In this document: positions 43,169-54,417 of the stretch, one piece after another
How positions within the stretch are numbered: position 1 is the stretch's first letter
Layout of the letters: every line of letters begins with the position of its first letter
The notes under the pieces: generated by a model
What the model saw: the letters and a program-made list of their open reading frames with translations, nothing else
What the model was told of the DNA's origin: nothing
Database searches by the model: none
Origin: Lepraria neglecta
Lineage: Eukaryota > Ascomycota > Lecanoromycetes > Lecanorales > Stereocaulaceae
DNA: 64,000 nucleotides
Assembly: GCA_033220425.1 (NCBI GenBank)
Contig: CM065653.1
Location: forward strand, 806,001-870,000
Direction of reading: 5' to 3'
Translations under genes and position numbers: made by a program

Positions 43169-44329
43169 ATGCCTCCTCTAAATCCTGCCTCTCTCCTCAG
43201 AAAGGGTCCTCAACATATCCAATCCCATTTCCGCCCCTGTTACCGCTGCCAGTCCACATCCACTTCCAACCCACCCTCTCCACCATCAGCAGCCTACGCC
43301 CCCCTCCCCACCCGCCGCCTCATCTCACTCCACGGCCGCGACGCATCCCACTTCCTCCAAGGCCTAACGACGCAGAACATCCCCTCCTCGATTTCAACAC
43401 CTGGTTTCTACTCCGCTTTCCTCAATGCCTCGGGCAGGGTCCTGCATGATGTGTTTATTTATCCGGCCGCGCATTCTAGGGACTACCGAGAGGCTGTGTT
43501 TGGTGGGAAAGATGAAGGACAGGCGGGATTTCTAATTGAGGTCGATGCTAATGAGGTGGATTCTTTGGCGAGGCATTTGAAACGGTTTAAGCTGAGAGCG
43601 AAGGTTGGGATCACGGTGCTGGAGGAGGGGGAGTGGGGCGTTTGGCAGAGGTGGGGTGAGGGAGGGGAACGAGCCGCAAGTGGAATTGGATGCTCGGATA
43701 ATCGAGCCCCGGATATGGGATACAGGATGGTGGTCCCGGCCAATAAACGGCCTGAAGGCGAAGGGGAAGTTAAAGTGGAATGCTATGATTTAAGAAGAAT
43801 CATGATGGGCGTTGCGGAAGGACAGAGCGAGATATTGAAGGAGACGGCGCTGCCGCAAGAGAGTAATATTGATTATATGGGTGGAATTGATTTTAGGAAG
43901 GGGTGTTATGTGGGGCAAGAATTGACGATACGGACGCATCATACCGGTGTGGTGAGGAAGAGGATATTGCCTGTACAGATCTACGACTCGGGAGGGAACA
44001 CGAAACCACCAGTTGCGTTTGCATACGATCCAGATTCCAAATTGGTGCTGCCGCCAAGGGGATCGAATATTAGCAGGGTCGATAAGAAGGGTAGGAGTGC
44101 AGGAAAGTGGTTGGGTGGAGTAGGAAATGTTGGGCTTGCGCTTTGCAGGTTGGAGGTCATGAGTGATACGGTGCTGACGGGGGAAGGTAGTCAGTGGAAG
44201 CCGGAGCATGAGTTTATGGCGGCGTGGGAGCCGGAAGAAGGCAGAGAGGGAGGAGAAGTTAGGATAAAGGCTTTTGTGCCTAGTTGGCATAGCAGTAGAG
44301 CTGAGGCTCAGAAGCTGCGTAGGAGTTAA
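43169..44329 (+). CDS. iba57: Iron-sulfur cluster assembly factor Iba57 (Caf17)
   Basis: Mitochondrial folate-binding GcvT-like protein needed, with Isa1/Isa2, for [4Fe-4S] assembly on aconitase, lipoate synthase and others. An intronless 386-aa frame with a Ser/Arg-rich mitochondrial presequence (about residues 1-40), the GcvT-type start RRLISLHGRDASHFLQGLTT, GFYSAFLNASGRVLHDVFIY, and the family signature KGCYVGQELTIRTHHTGVVR with its essential Cys. Residues beyond 300 form the C-terminal barrel. Length agrees with fungal Iba57. Confidence 0.93.
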   Translation: MPPLNPASLLRKGPQHIQSHFRPCYRCQSTSTSNPPSPPSAAYAPLPTRRLISLHGRDASHFLQGLTTQNIPSSISTPGFYSAFLNASGRVLHDVFIYPAAHSRDYREAVFGGKDEGQAGFLIEVDANEVDSLARHLKRFKLRAKVGITVLEEGEWGVWQRWGEGGERAASGIGCSDNRAPDMGYRMVVPANKRPEGEGEVKVECYDLRRIMMGVAEGQSEILKETALPQESNIDYMGGIDFRKGCYVGQELTIRTHHTGVVRKRILPVQIYDSGGNTKPPVAFAYDPDSKLVLPPRGSNISRVDKKGRSAGKWLGGVGNVGLALCRLEVMSDTVLTGEGSQWKPEHEFMAAWEPEEGREGGEVRIKAFVPSWHSSRAEAQKLRRS

Positions 44330-44497
44330 CCCTGTATTAACATGGGCAATGAAAATGTTAATAAATCAATTTATTGGGTATCGACCTATCGGTCATTCAA
44401 TATTTTAAACAGTGATGGCTACAAGCCGGGTATCTTCCAGTATCCTGTAACTCCAACGCTAAACCTAAGCCCCAATGCCCCCAGCATATCATATATC

Positions 44498-45709
44498 TCA
44501 TGCTTTCTCCACCTCAGCAGCATCCGCTTCTCTATCCTGCCTCTCTATCTCAGCAGCCAATCGCTTCTTCTCCGCATTTTTCAGCCGTATCATAGTCATC
44601 TCTTCCAGACTGGGGCTGTTCGCCCCAAGCCCCTTACCGAATGGCGAGCCCTTGTTGGGCGTATTGAAAGCCGCTGGCGAGAAAGATGCGAATGAGGGCT
44701 TTTTCTTGATGCCATCACTGTCCAGCTGTGGTGAAGCTGCAGGCGTAGATGACTGGGTACCCGGGCCAGAGAACGTGAAGGGGCTCCTACTACGCCCGTT
44801 TAGAGTAGGCGTCGAAGGTGCGGAGTCCATGCTGGCTCTATTAGACTGGTGAGCTGCGATAAACTCAGGCTCTTTGTTAGCAGCCCAAAAGACAGAATCG
44901 AATGTCTTCCATTCTGTGTCTTCTTGTTTATGGAAGTCTTCGATCGCAGCGTAAGCACCAACCACTGATTTGTATTGAATCATACAAACCACGGCGAGCT
45001 GCTTTTTCTGCTTCTTTCCGAGGCGAAGCATCTTTGGATTGAGTAGGTCTGCACTCTCGATCTGGCCAAACTTTGAGAAGAGCGTCTTGACACCGTCCGC
45101 TGTTAGAGAACCTCTATCGCCTTCGACGGGCCATCGTACTTTGACTGTTCGGTCGATCTCCGAAACAGCCGATTGTGTTGGGGCAGCTCCATCCGCATTC
45201 GGTGTGCGTGACCCAGGAGTCTGCGCACCTCCATCGCTCATCTCCACCTCTTTCTGCATATCCCTCCTCAGCGCCTCCTCCCTTTCCTTTCGCCTTCTCT
45301 TCCCATCCTCAGCCAGCCTCCGTATCTCCCTCTCAAGCTTCTCCTCATCACCCTCATCTTCCTCCCTAGGTCGTTTCACACCTCGTTCTCTCGCCTCTAG
45401 ATCATTTTTCATCTGCCTCCGTCTGCCCTCAAACAGTTCATTCTGCCTCTTGCGCTGTAGTCTAGCGGTTCGAGCATTATCGTAGAGAGCCTTGCTTGCT
45501 GGGTCAGATAGTAGATCGTATCCTATTTGCGCGAGGTGGAATTTCTCCCTTGCGACCGGGTCGGGACCGACTTTGTCTGGATGGTATTTGAGGGCTGTTT
45601 TGCGCCATGCTCGGTCGATGTCTTTTTGGGAGGTTTCGAAGGTTATCCCTAAGAGGGCGTAGAAGTCTGTGTCGGAGGTCGCGTAGCTTTTGAGATCGTC
45701 TGAAGGCAT
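44498..45709 (-). CDS. cwf23: J-domain splicing factor, Cwc23/DNAJC17-like
   Basis: An intronless 403-aa frame. The J domain runs from about residue 14: DTDFYALLGITFETSQKDID then WRKTALKYHPDKVGPD, with the HPD motif intact. A charged coiled-coil linker follows (RRQMKNDLEARERGVKRPRE, EREIRRLAEDGKRRRKERE). Then an RRM-like segment, VKVRWPVEGDRGSLTADGVK with TLFSKFGQIESADLL, and a conserved AVVCMIQYKSVVGAYAAIED. This J plus coiled coil plus RRM order is that of DNAJC17 and Cwf23, which act with the Ntr1/Prp43 spliceosome-disassembly factors. Convergent with Iba57. Confidence 0.88.
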   Translation of the reverse strand: MPSDDLKSYATSDTDFYALLGITFETSQKDIDRAWRKTALKYHPDKVGPDPVAREKFHLAQIGYDLLSDPASKALYDNARTARLQRKRQNELFEGRRRQMKNDLEARERGVKRPREEDEGDEEKLEREIRRLAEDGKRRRKEREEALRRDMQKEVEMSDGGAQTPGSRTPNADGAAPTQSAVSEIDRTVKVRWPVEGDRGSLTADGVKTLFSKFGQIESADLLNPKMLRLGKKQKKQLAVVCMIQYKSVVGAYAAIEDFHKQEDTEWKTFDSVFWAANKEPEFIAAHQSNRASMDSAPSTPTLNGRSRSPFTFSGPGTQSSTPAASPQLDSDGIKKKPSFASFSPAAFNTPNKGSPFGKGLGANSPSLEEMTMIRLKNAEKKRLAAEIERQDREADAAEVEKA

Positions 45710-46207
45710 GGTGGCGTCTTCTAATGTATTACCAAGTTGACCAAATGCTGAGACAACTCATTTGAATGAGTGGGTCAAAGTTAAAGAAGATAGAATTGTA
45801 TGTCATGTGAAATTTAGGTTTAAAATAGAATACATATTTTACATCCTGACGGCTTGTTCCGGGGCTCAATGAAAGTTTCGAAAACTTCCCTTGTTGCCTG
45901 ATTAAGAGAATCATGATCACTCCTGGTTCCCTTCCGGCTGGAAACTGCTGGATGAGAACAATGATGTTGTTCAAGTATGGTGACACAGAGGCTACCAGGC
46001 TCTAGATCAATGTAGGCTGGTCCCTGGGAGGGCCCGCCAAATAGTTGCTGCATTATCTCGGCCCCCTCCACATTATCAGTATCACCACATCGCTGTCGCT
46101 CTTTCACTATGAACGCAGCATCATACAGAAGTGTCAGGCTTTAGTGCTGCGAAGAATCAACCCTTTCTGGGCTTTAGTACTTTGAAATCGAAAGACTCGT
46201 CACGCTT
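45710..46207. other. Intergenic before the NLR pseudogene
   Basis: Promoter of the J-protein gene and upstream flank of the NLR remnant. No gene seen. Confidence 0.5.
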
Positions 46208-49200
46208 ATGGATCCACTGAGCATCTCAGGTTGCGGTTCTACAGCTGACTGGAACGGTCATACAATACATCAACGGTGTGAAGGATGCCCCGAGAGACCG
46301 CCAGAGATTTCTACTAGAGCTATCTACTGTCAATTGCATGCTCTTGATTCTCCAGGACCAGGCGGAACAGGCACGAGCGGGAGATCCATGGTCGTTGACC
46401 TTGCAGTCGCTGGATGTTCCAAATGGACCACTGCAGCAATTTCGGGCAGCATTGGAGGTTCTAAATTCTAAGCTGGCGCCAGTTGAAGGTTGGAGCAAGC
46501 TTGGTAAGGTGTTTCTTTGGCCCTTTGAGCGAGAAGACATCGATCGGATTCTGAAAACCATCGAGCGACGAAGGGTTGTTTTCGACTTGGCACGGCAAGA
46601 TGATCACATTCTCTTGTCAAAGGCCATTGAGAATGACGTCGAGGCCTTACAATGCAGGTTTGACCAGACTGGCAAGACTTTCGCACGTATACAAATCAAC
46701 GAGGACCATAAGAGACTCCGACGATGGCTGTCTGCTCGGGATCCGTCGAAAAATTACAACAAAGCACTGAACGAGCGCCACAAAGGCACTGGCAAATGGT
46801 TTCTCGAGAGCAATGCATTTATCGAATGGAAGAGAGAGCCGAAGTCGTTCTTATGGCTCTACGGAATTCCGGGATGTGGCAAGAGCATTCTCAGCTCTAC
46901 TATAGTTGAGGATGTCATCTGCCATTGTGAGCTCGATAATGAATTAGCAGTGGTGTACTTCTATTTCGATTTCAATGATGTTGAGAAGCAACGCGATGAG
47001 AATCTGCTCCGTTCACTAGTCAGTCAGCTTTGCATACGCAGTTCAGCCGTGCCTGAAGTACTAGAATCGCTCTACATGTCGTGTATGAACGGCGAGAGGC
47101 AATCATCATGTCAGATGCTTCTAGCAACGTTGCTCCAATGATGACTGCTTTTAGAGAGATATTCATCATCCTTGACGCCCTTGACGAATCTGTCGAGAGG
47201 CCTGAGCTTCTGGCGGATATCGAAGAGATCTTTGAGTGGGAGAATACCAATCTGCACATTTTGATTACAAGTCGAAGAGAAAAGGACATCGAAGAGTCCC
47301 TGGCGCGATTGAGTCAGGAGCGAGGAACTATTGGCATCCAGAGTGCATTGATTGATGCCGACATTCGCTGCTACGTACATGATCAGCTTCAGACCGATAG
47401 AAAGTTGAAAAGGCGGCAGAAAGAACCACAAGTGTTATCATTGATCGAGCATGCGCTATTGGACAATGTCGATGGAATGTCAGATCGGCTTTGATAGTCT
47501 CAAATACGATTTGACTACTGACATGTCCTCAGGCTTCGCTGGGCTGCGTGCCAGCTTTGTTCCCTGGGAAATTGCCTCAACCTCGCTCAGCTCCGCAAAG
47601 CTTTGGTATCTTTGCCAAAAGACACTAGACGGGACATATGCTCGAATCGTTTGCAACATTGACAAGGAACATAGCCAATATGACCTGAAGCTACTGCAAT
47701 GGCTGACTAATTCTGCTCGGCCATTACGAATTCAGGAGCTCGCGGAAGTACTCGCAATGAACGTCAACGGCAGTCCACGCTTTGATCCCGAGAGACACTT
47801 TGCAGATCCACAGGACATACTGGAGCTATGCCCTAGCCTAGTCACATTGGGAAGTAACACGTCTAAAGCCTTCGACGAAGAAGCTAGCACAAATTATATT
47901 GGGTTGGCCCATTTCTCTGTCAAGGAATATTTGATCTCTGGAAGAATAAAATATGGGCCAGCCAGGAGCTTCTGTATCCAAAGAATTAAGCTCAAACGGA
48001 TCAATGGCAGAAGACTGCCTCGCATATCTTCTGCAATTTGACAAGGAGGACTCACTGATGTCTGGGACTCTAGACTTCCCACTAGCTCGCTATGCAGCGA
48101 GGTATTGGACTAAACACGCTCGAGTCGCTGAGCAAGGTACTAGCGCAGCAGCAACACTCAGCATGGAGCTATTTCTCACAGCAGAAGCAGCTTTCATTAA
48201 CTGGCTTCGCCTTTACGACCCAGACAAGCCGCGTTACAGATACGTGGAACAGTATTCAAGGAATATCTCTTGTCCGCTGTACTACGCTTGCCGGGCCGGT
48301 TTGCTTAAGTCTGTCCAAACGCTTCTTGCTAGAGGTGTCGATGTCAATGAGCAAGGTGGCGATAATGGCGATGCATTGTCAGCGGCGTCATATTATGGCC
48401 TCGAGAAAGTAGTCAAATTCCTGCTCCATTCAGGTGCTCATACCAATAGCAGAGGTGGAATCGATGGCAATGCTCTGCTAGCAGCATCATTATGAGGTCA
48501 TGAAGAGCTTGTCCGACTGCTTATTAGACACGGCGCGGATATCAATTATCGAGCTGGACGATACAATAGTGCACTGCGGGTAGCATCAACTGGAGGCTTT
48601 ACTAAGATTGGTCAGCTACTACTGGATAGCGGCGACAATGTTGACGCAAAAGGTGGGCTCTGTAGAAACGCACTGCCAGTGACATTGATCCAACGTCGCG
48701 AAGAGATGACGCAATTTGTTAATTGCACACGACGCCGATCCAAGCTTGGGGGATACCCAAGGTATCAATGCACTACATTACGCATCAGCTCTAGGAAAAC
48801 TGCCACTGCTTGATGTCTTCTGGAAAAGGGGATCCGATCTTAACATGGTCGATAAGCAAGGACGGAATTGTCTTCATCACGCGGTCTCGAGATCGTCCCA
48901 ACGCTTAATCAACTGGCTTCTGGAAGAACGCATCGACTCAAATCTCCCCGACCGAGACGGCTGGAATGCTCTGCATTGGGCAGCGAAGAGACGCAATTCT
49001 AAAATATTGAGAGCTTCAAGTAGGCAGGCGCTGTGTTAAGCAACGAGAATATCAACGGATGGACGCCAAATTTGGTAGCAATGTATCATTACGGGCCATC
49101 ATTGGCAACAGGTATGGTTGAGTTCGATGAGACTGTACCGTCAAAATCAATCCCCGAACAAGCTCCAACAGCTAAAGTCTTCGAGTCGGAAGGTAAGGCA

Positions 49201-49578
49201 GAGGATGGTTTGGAACTCCAAGTCGATTGCGATGGCTGTTTCTTGTGAGTCACTCGCTCAGCAAATCCTCCTGTCAAACGCTTTATCTGATCTAGATAGG
49301 AAATTTATCGTTCACGGTTCATGTGTATGGACTGTCCGAACTTTGATTACTGCTTCAAGTGCAAAGTTTCATCGGAAGATGCTCACCCAGGCCATCGTTT
49401 TGTGGAGAAGCCAAATCAAACTGATCGTATGGAGCGATCGAAGAGATGTTACTCGGAGAGCATGGAGAGTGTGAAAGAGGGAAAAAATGAGGAGCGATGG
49501 ACTATTGTACTGCCGACGAAGACGGAGTCAACTGTGTTCCTGGCGGGAAAGAAGCTTACGTATTTGTGCAAGGCATGA
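46208..49578 (+). pseudogene. NLR-like NACHT-ankyrin-ZZ pseudogene
   Basis: STAND-class receptor remnant of the kind used in fungal self/non-self recognition. In order: MDPLSIS, then a frameshift, AVLQLTGTVIQYINGVKDAP; the NACHT P-loop LWLYGIPGCGKSILSSTIVE (about 46850-46910); Walker B IFIILDALDES (47160-47195) in another frame; a genuine-looking intron near 47476-47531; a winged-helix part (QYDLKLLQWLTNSARPLRIQ); ankyrin repeats (CPLYYACRAGLLKSVQTLL, DGWNALHWAAKRR); and a ZZ zinc finger, RFMCMDCPNFDYCFKC (about 49315-49365). At least six frame changes (near 46229, 47100-47135, 47619, 47980, 48715, 49030) and TGA at 48493-48495 show that it cannot be translated whole. Confidence 0.88.
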
Positions 49579-49979
49579 TAACTGCGTATCCGCTATATCC
49601 GTGAAAATTCGCTAGCCACCTACAGGTTTTGGAGTCAGCATGCCCATTGAAGCTGAGCCAAGAGAAGGCCTCAGGAGCGGGATATAGAGCGCAAAGGGCT
49701 GCCTGGGAGTATAATGCCCGCCAAAAGAAAGAGACTGCGTTAGCCGCAAGCATTCCATTAGTTTATAAGAATGTTTCATTTATCGTTGGTGATACCCGTA
49801 CTTTGCGCTTTTCTTTAAGCACGACTGTCTGAGTTCTGATTGGCGATTGCCGACCCATTCAACGTATAAAGCCGATTTAAGAAGTTAGATTCCCCTCGTG
49901 TGTCATGCTTCAATACTTATTAACTTTGAAAACGCCCCCGAAGCACATTTATTGACAACAGCAATTTCACTCACATCGT
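49579..49979. other. Intergenic, nothing certain
   Basis: A short plus frame (49629-49832) follows the ZZ region; it may be the NLR pseudogene's 3' end. Otherwise promoter of the next gene. Confidence 0.4.
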
Positions 49980-51028
49980 ATGATGTTACTATTATCACTC
50001 TGGTTGCTCTTCGTTCTAAGACTCTGCGACGCGGCCGCTATTGGTGAGGCTCTTCGAGCAAAAATTTTGTTTCTCATACTAAACACTTCTTAGCCAATAA
50101 CACCTCCGCTGTCAATGGCGCTCCTCAAATCATATGTCCACCTATGCCAGGCGCTTATACTAGATTTGATGAACGCGAGGTAGGATTTGCAGTCATCGAC
50201 CATATAGTGAGAACTGAATCAGCATATCTACGCTCTTCGTACCCGTACGTGAGCAGCTCTCCGCCATTCAAAGCTATCTTCAAATCTGTCCAACATCAAA
50301 GAGAGATCAACGACTTCTACCAGAAAATCTCGACATTCCCACCAGTGGCGGACAAAGGCGTCCCTCGAATATTCTGTGCACGTACAGAGGGGGAGGCTCA
50401 ACAATACAGAGCGAGGTTACCGAATCTGTGGGAAACATGCAGGACTACTGCTTATACCCTGGTAGATGGTATTGAGTTGTACCTATGTCCCAAATTCGTT
50501 GACATCCCGGCCGATGTTCAACGCCCAGCTCCGGAGACTTGCCCGACTGTTGAGGGAAACGTTTTTGCCAATAATCAATTCATGCTTCAACTTCCGTACA
50601 CCAGAGGTAACTGGATTACATACGCGACATATAGGATCTATGGCCGTGATCTCGGAATTGGTAATGATTGGCCACCGGGGCACGGGCAATATATCGAACA
50701 GCTTAATAACGGCCTTAAGAAAGCTGCAGACACTGCGTATCGCCTGCTATTCAGCTACTCGCTCTTTACAGCTTGTAAGTTACATCCTCGTCTAATACTG
50801 TCAATTTCTAATCACTCAAACGTTGTGATAGTGGTGTACAATGAGTGCAAAGCCATTCCCGATACGGATAGGGCACCCTGGCCTAAACATCCAGGCCTTG
50901 CCTCAAACGGCACCGCTAATGCTACTGTGACACAAACTGTATCGCAGGTTTCTGCCCACTCGGGCACACCGATTCAAGGAGGTGCAGTATTTCAAGGAGT
51001 CCCTTCCGGCTTAGTCGAATCATCATGA
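49980..51028 (+). CDS. Secreted protein of unknown function
   Basis: Three exons (49980-50043, 50094-50774, 50832-51028) give 313 aa. The first exon is a signal peptide (MMLLLSLWLLFVLRLCDAAA). The mature part has RFDEREVGFAVIDHIV, YPYVSSSPPFKAIFK, PRIFCARTEGEAQQYRARLP, LWETCRTTAYTLVDGIELYL with CPKF, and NECKAIPDTDRAPWPKH; at least six Cys and several NxT sequons. The second intron (57 nt) is in frame without stops, so its retention would add 19 aa. The start is the first of two adjacent ATGs. No HExxH or other enzyme motif. It is intact although neighbours on both sides are broken. Confidence 0.65.
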
Positions 51029-52004
51029 CTCCAAAAAGAGCCTCGGCTAGAGTCACTGTAGTGTTCAGTTGGTATATCTACGTTCAGGGCATTGAGATAC
51101 ATGTTGTTCGTCAAATGTTCCTTTGAGAATTATTGAAGCAGTACTGAATAGCCATCTTGTACGTCAGTCGGCAAGAAGCTCTTTCAAGTGGTTCGCCGAG
51201 ATTCAATGGTAGCGAAGACCGTATTTCCCCGTCGTGAGGTTGTTAATGCCACCCGGATGGCGCTGGTTCACAGCCGTATGGAAGTGTCCTAGAAGTCCTT
51301 CAGACAAGCGTGATCGTAGCCCCAATTGGACGCACCTCAAAAGAATTGATCAAACAAAACTACCCATCGGACCTCGACTGAGGTCGTATGCAGGTTTCTA
51401 GATCGGCATTTCAGTAACGCTACTCTAGCGTAGGACCGCGCATTGGATGGGAGATTGCCAAATGTGGTTTCTTGGCGGCTCTTCAGCCTTGCCGCTAGAC
51501 ATTTTGTAGCCTTTCTTCAGCTACATTTGATCCTGAACGTTACGTGAGGCTGAGCTGCAACTGTGCTAAACTGGTCTTTCGCGTAGCCTATAGCATTCGG
51601 ACATGTCAGCTTCCTCGGCAACGATTGTCACGAAGAAAAGCGCACTGCGCGATTCGCTCTTCCATTTTATTATCTTGCAGTGGGGGGCACTGTGCACAAA
51701 TGATTTGCTCTAAGTAAGTTGATGCATCTGTGTATAGCTTTCATCCAGTCTTGCCTTATTTCATGAAATGCTACACCCCTCGTTCATTTGCTAGAATAAG
51801 GACGGTTTTCCTTATTTGTTCTATTTTGTCTCTCATGAGAAAATTAAAATATATGCAAGGTTGCCCAACGCACGTTGGATCCTTTCCGTGGCCTTGCAGA
51901 AGGCTTTCTACCGAAGCTGTCATGCCTGCATCTTTTTGTTCCCTGCTCTTCGTTTTATTTCCACCGCATCCACCGCATCATACCTTCATTCCCTTCTCGA
52001 CAAC
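51029..52004. other. Intergenic, nothing recognised
   Basis: Nearly 1 kb with only short plus-strand frames near its end (51730-52020) that lack family features. Confidence 0.5.
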
Positions 52005-52930
52005 ATGCGCAACGTTATAGTGCTCGCTTGGTTCTTAACCCTTCCGGCTTTGCACTGATCAAGCTCTAAGAAAATGCTACGATCAGCAAGGCAACGTTTC
52101 TCTCAACGACCTATGTGCGATCCGAAGACCAAAGAGTCTATCTGCTGCGGAGAAAGCTGAACCTGCGTCACGAGCTTTTACTGCCAATCGCCCGTGCTAT
52201 ACGATTTAGAAATCTTCCCTGACGGTTACACTGCCGTGGGAAGTTGCACGGACGTTACCTGGTCGGATCTTTCGTGTCCTTTTAACACAATTGAGCCCAC
52301 CTCCACACAGAACAATCCCTTCAAAGCAGTTATGGGCAGTACTAAAGACGAACATGGACAGCCTATGGCGACCTCGACCTCTACGACGCAGCAGGCAACA
52401 CCACCAAATGCGGTGGCAATACATTCTGCTCCGGTGCAGGTAGCCAAACGTACTGCGGCAAGGGCGAAGGGAGAGTCCAGATCATCTTCCACAACAACAA
52501 GGCTCTACCAAGCTCCGGCGCTCAAAACACCGCTGCCATGAGCACGTACTACCATTTTGCAGAATACTCGTCCACTATCATCGAATCTACTCCTTCGACT
52601 TCGACAGCATCATCCACATCCTCTATATCCTCCACTCCATCCACTACACCGAAGTCTGCGTCCTCCGCCACGGCGACCGCCTCGCGAAAACGATCTACTG
52701 GTCTCAGCGAAGGCTCCAGAGCCAGCCTTGGTGTTGGTGCTGCTTTCAGAGCTATCTTCCTCGGTGCGGTACTTCTATACCCTGGCTATCGGCATAGAGC
52801 TAATCGTGGGGCACAACATGCGCAACGAGCTGGGCATGGAGCTGAGTCTAGGGAGCAATTTTTGGAGAACGAAAAGTCTGCAAGGATAGAAATGGATAGT
52901 ATGATGTTGAGGGATACGTTTCATTCATGA
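52005..52930 (+). pseudogene. Mid2-like cell-surface glycoprotein pseudogene
   Basis: The frame starts with a signal peptide (MRNVIVLAWFLTLPALH) and meets TGA. Another frame then gives CYDQQGNVSLNDLC, a third DPKTKESICCGES, TGA, TCVTSFYCQSPVLYD and GSCTDVTWSDLSCPF; then NTTKCGGNTFCSGAGSQTYC in the frame that continues to the end. The Cys pattern (C-x-C, ICCG, TWSDLSCP, TYCCG-like) followed by a Ser/Thr-rich stalk (about 52565-52690) and a transmembrane-like segment (ASLGVGAAFRAIFLGAVLL) is typical of a large fungal family of Mid2/WSC-like surface proteins. Two stops and two or more indels make it a pseudogene. Confidence 0.65.
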
Positions 52931-53110
52931 GATGTAGGATCTGGTTATTATAGCAGTCGGTAGCTAGATTTCTCATGTAAGCGTGTAGTTTCTGAAACCT
53001 TGGGTGCAATGAATTGACGAGCAAGACAGCTTGATGCTTTCTCAATGTTTCCTAAGGTATTTCCAGCTTGCCGTAAATACCACAATTTTCGATTCGTTAC
53101 TCCAGCCCAA

Positions 53111-53723
53111 TCAGCCTTTCTCGTAAATTTGATCATTATACTCAACTCTAACGCTAAACTCTCTCTTCGGCCCTACACTGCACCAACCACCCCACCTGCC
53201 CCTTATCTTCTCCACGCCTGCAGATTTCGGCGTCAGCATTGCCAGTAGAAGTAACGGTTCGAGCCAAGAGGTAAGTCTCGGCAGCGTAGTAAAGACGTAA
53301 TGAAAGGTAAAGACCACGGGAAACGCACTTACAATCCTTCACTACCAAAGCAGCCGAGATCGCTACGTCAGCGAGCTTGAAAACATCCTCGCTGAACGGC
53401 ATGTAGGGCTGGACATCAATAGAGCAAGTGTCCTTGACCCAATGGGTGATGGTTGTATGGGAATTGCCTGACCATGTCCTCGGAGTGTAGGCGTCTGGCG
53501 ATGTGAGGATTTTGACGATGGCGGCGTGGCAGTCTACTTCTTTTGGCTCGCCGTGGATGAAGGGGCTGTTGAAGCAGTAGCTTGTGGTGTTTAGAGGTTT
53601 GGTGAGGGAAAGAGGAATAGGTGAGAGCGACGGGTTGAGATTTTTGAGGGGTGGAGGCGATGGGAGGGCGAGTGTGGAGATATATAGGAAGATTAGGGTG
53701 AGGAAAGTTGTGTGGAATGGCAT
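53111..53723 (-). CDS. Small secreted cysteine-containing protein
   Basis: Two exons, 53333-53723 and 53111-53217, give 165 aa. The join uses a GTAAGT donor, a TGCTGAC branch site and a CTGCAG acceptor, and forms a Cys in VVKDCVEKIRGRWGGWCSVG. The N-terminal 20 residues are a signal peptide (FLTLIFLYISTLALPSPPP). Mature Cys occur in SYCFN, VDCHAA, DTCSID, KDCV and GWCSV, enough for disulfides. The ending GG-WCSVGPKREFSVRVEY resembles a broad group of fungal secreted proteins with the DCV...GG...VG...F-V pattern. Size and Cys content make it an effector candidate by inference only. Without the intron call a wrong, longer tail would be predicted. Confidence 0.65.
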
Positions 53724-54417
53724 GCTGCGATGATTGGCGGAAGCAAGCAGACATGGATTGCAGTGGGGTCACAGCGGAGCGTGATAAGAGACGGACCTGA
53801 TTTAACGAGACCTGTCGCAAGAGCTTGTACCTGAGCTTCCGATAATCGGATATGAGCGGACTGCTTAGATACCTCTGTCGCGACTATGAGCGCTTGTGAT
53901 ATTAGAGCGAATGGTGCTCATACGCGCTTTGGTTTTTCAAGAGGTATATATGGAATGGAGTATTTGGAGGACGCTGAGTTTATCAAGTACGAAAAAGAGG
54001 ATTGGAAGGCTCAAGCACGGTCGTGAACGACCCTGGATCGTTGTATTTTGCAGCTAGCTTTAGTATATGGGCTTGCTAATAAGCTCGTATGAGAAGAACG
54101 ATGTTCATATGCATGCTATTGCTAAATCTATGGAGTCGCGTGCAGAAGTAAATAGACTTTTCACGGGCCCAGCCCTGTGAAATACTACGCTAATCACTTT
54201 AGGCTTAACGCCGGGGGGCACCGCTAGAGATTCAACCACATAATGCTAACGGCTAGTGACCAAAAAGTCTGGTGATTATACGAAATGAGTGAGATTTTCA
54301 TGTTATTATTTCGAAGTCCACATTGCCCTTTGAAGAAACACGTTTTAGCTCAAACCTTTGTTTCCCATTCCTCGTAACCATGGCAACGCTGTACATTGGT
54401 TCTCTATACTAATGTGA
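53724..54417. other. Intergenic, nothing recognised
   Basis: Between the small secreted protein and the HET pseudogene 3' end. AT-rich, no gene, no TIR seen. Confidence 0.5.

Noticed and set aside
45039-45485. 148-codon plus-strand Ser-rich frame
   Set aside because: Antisense of the J-protein coiled-coil linker.
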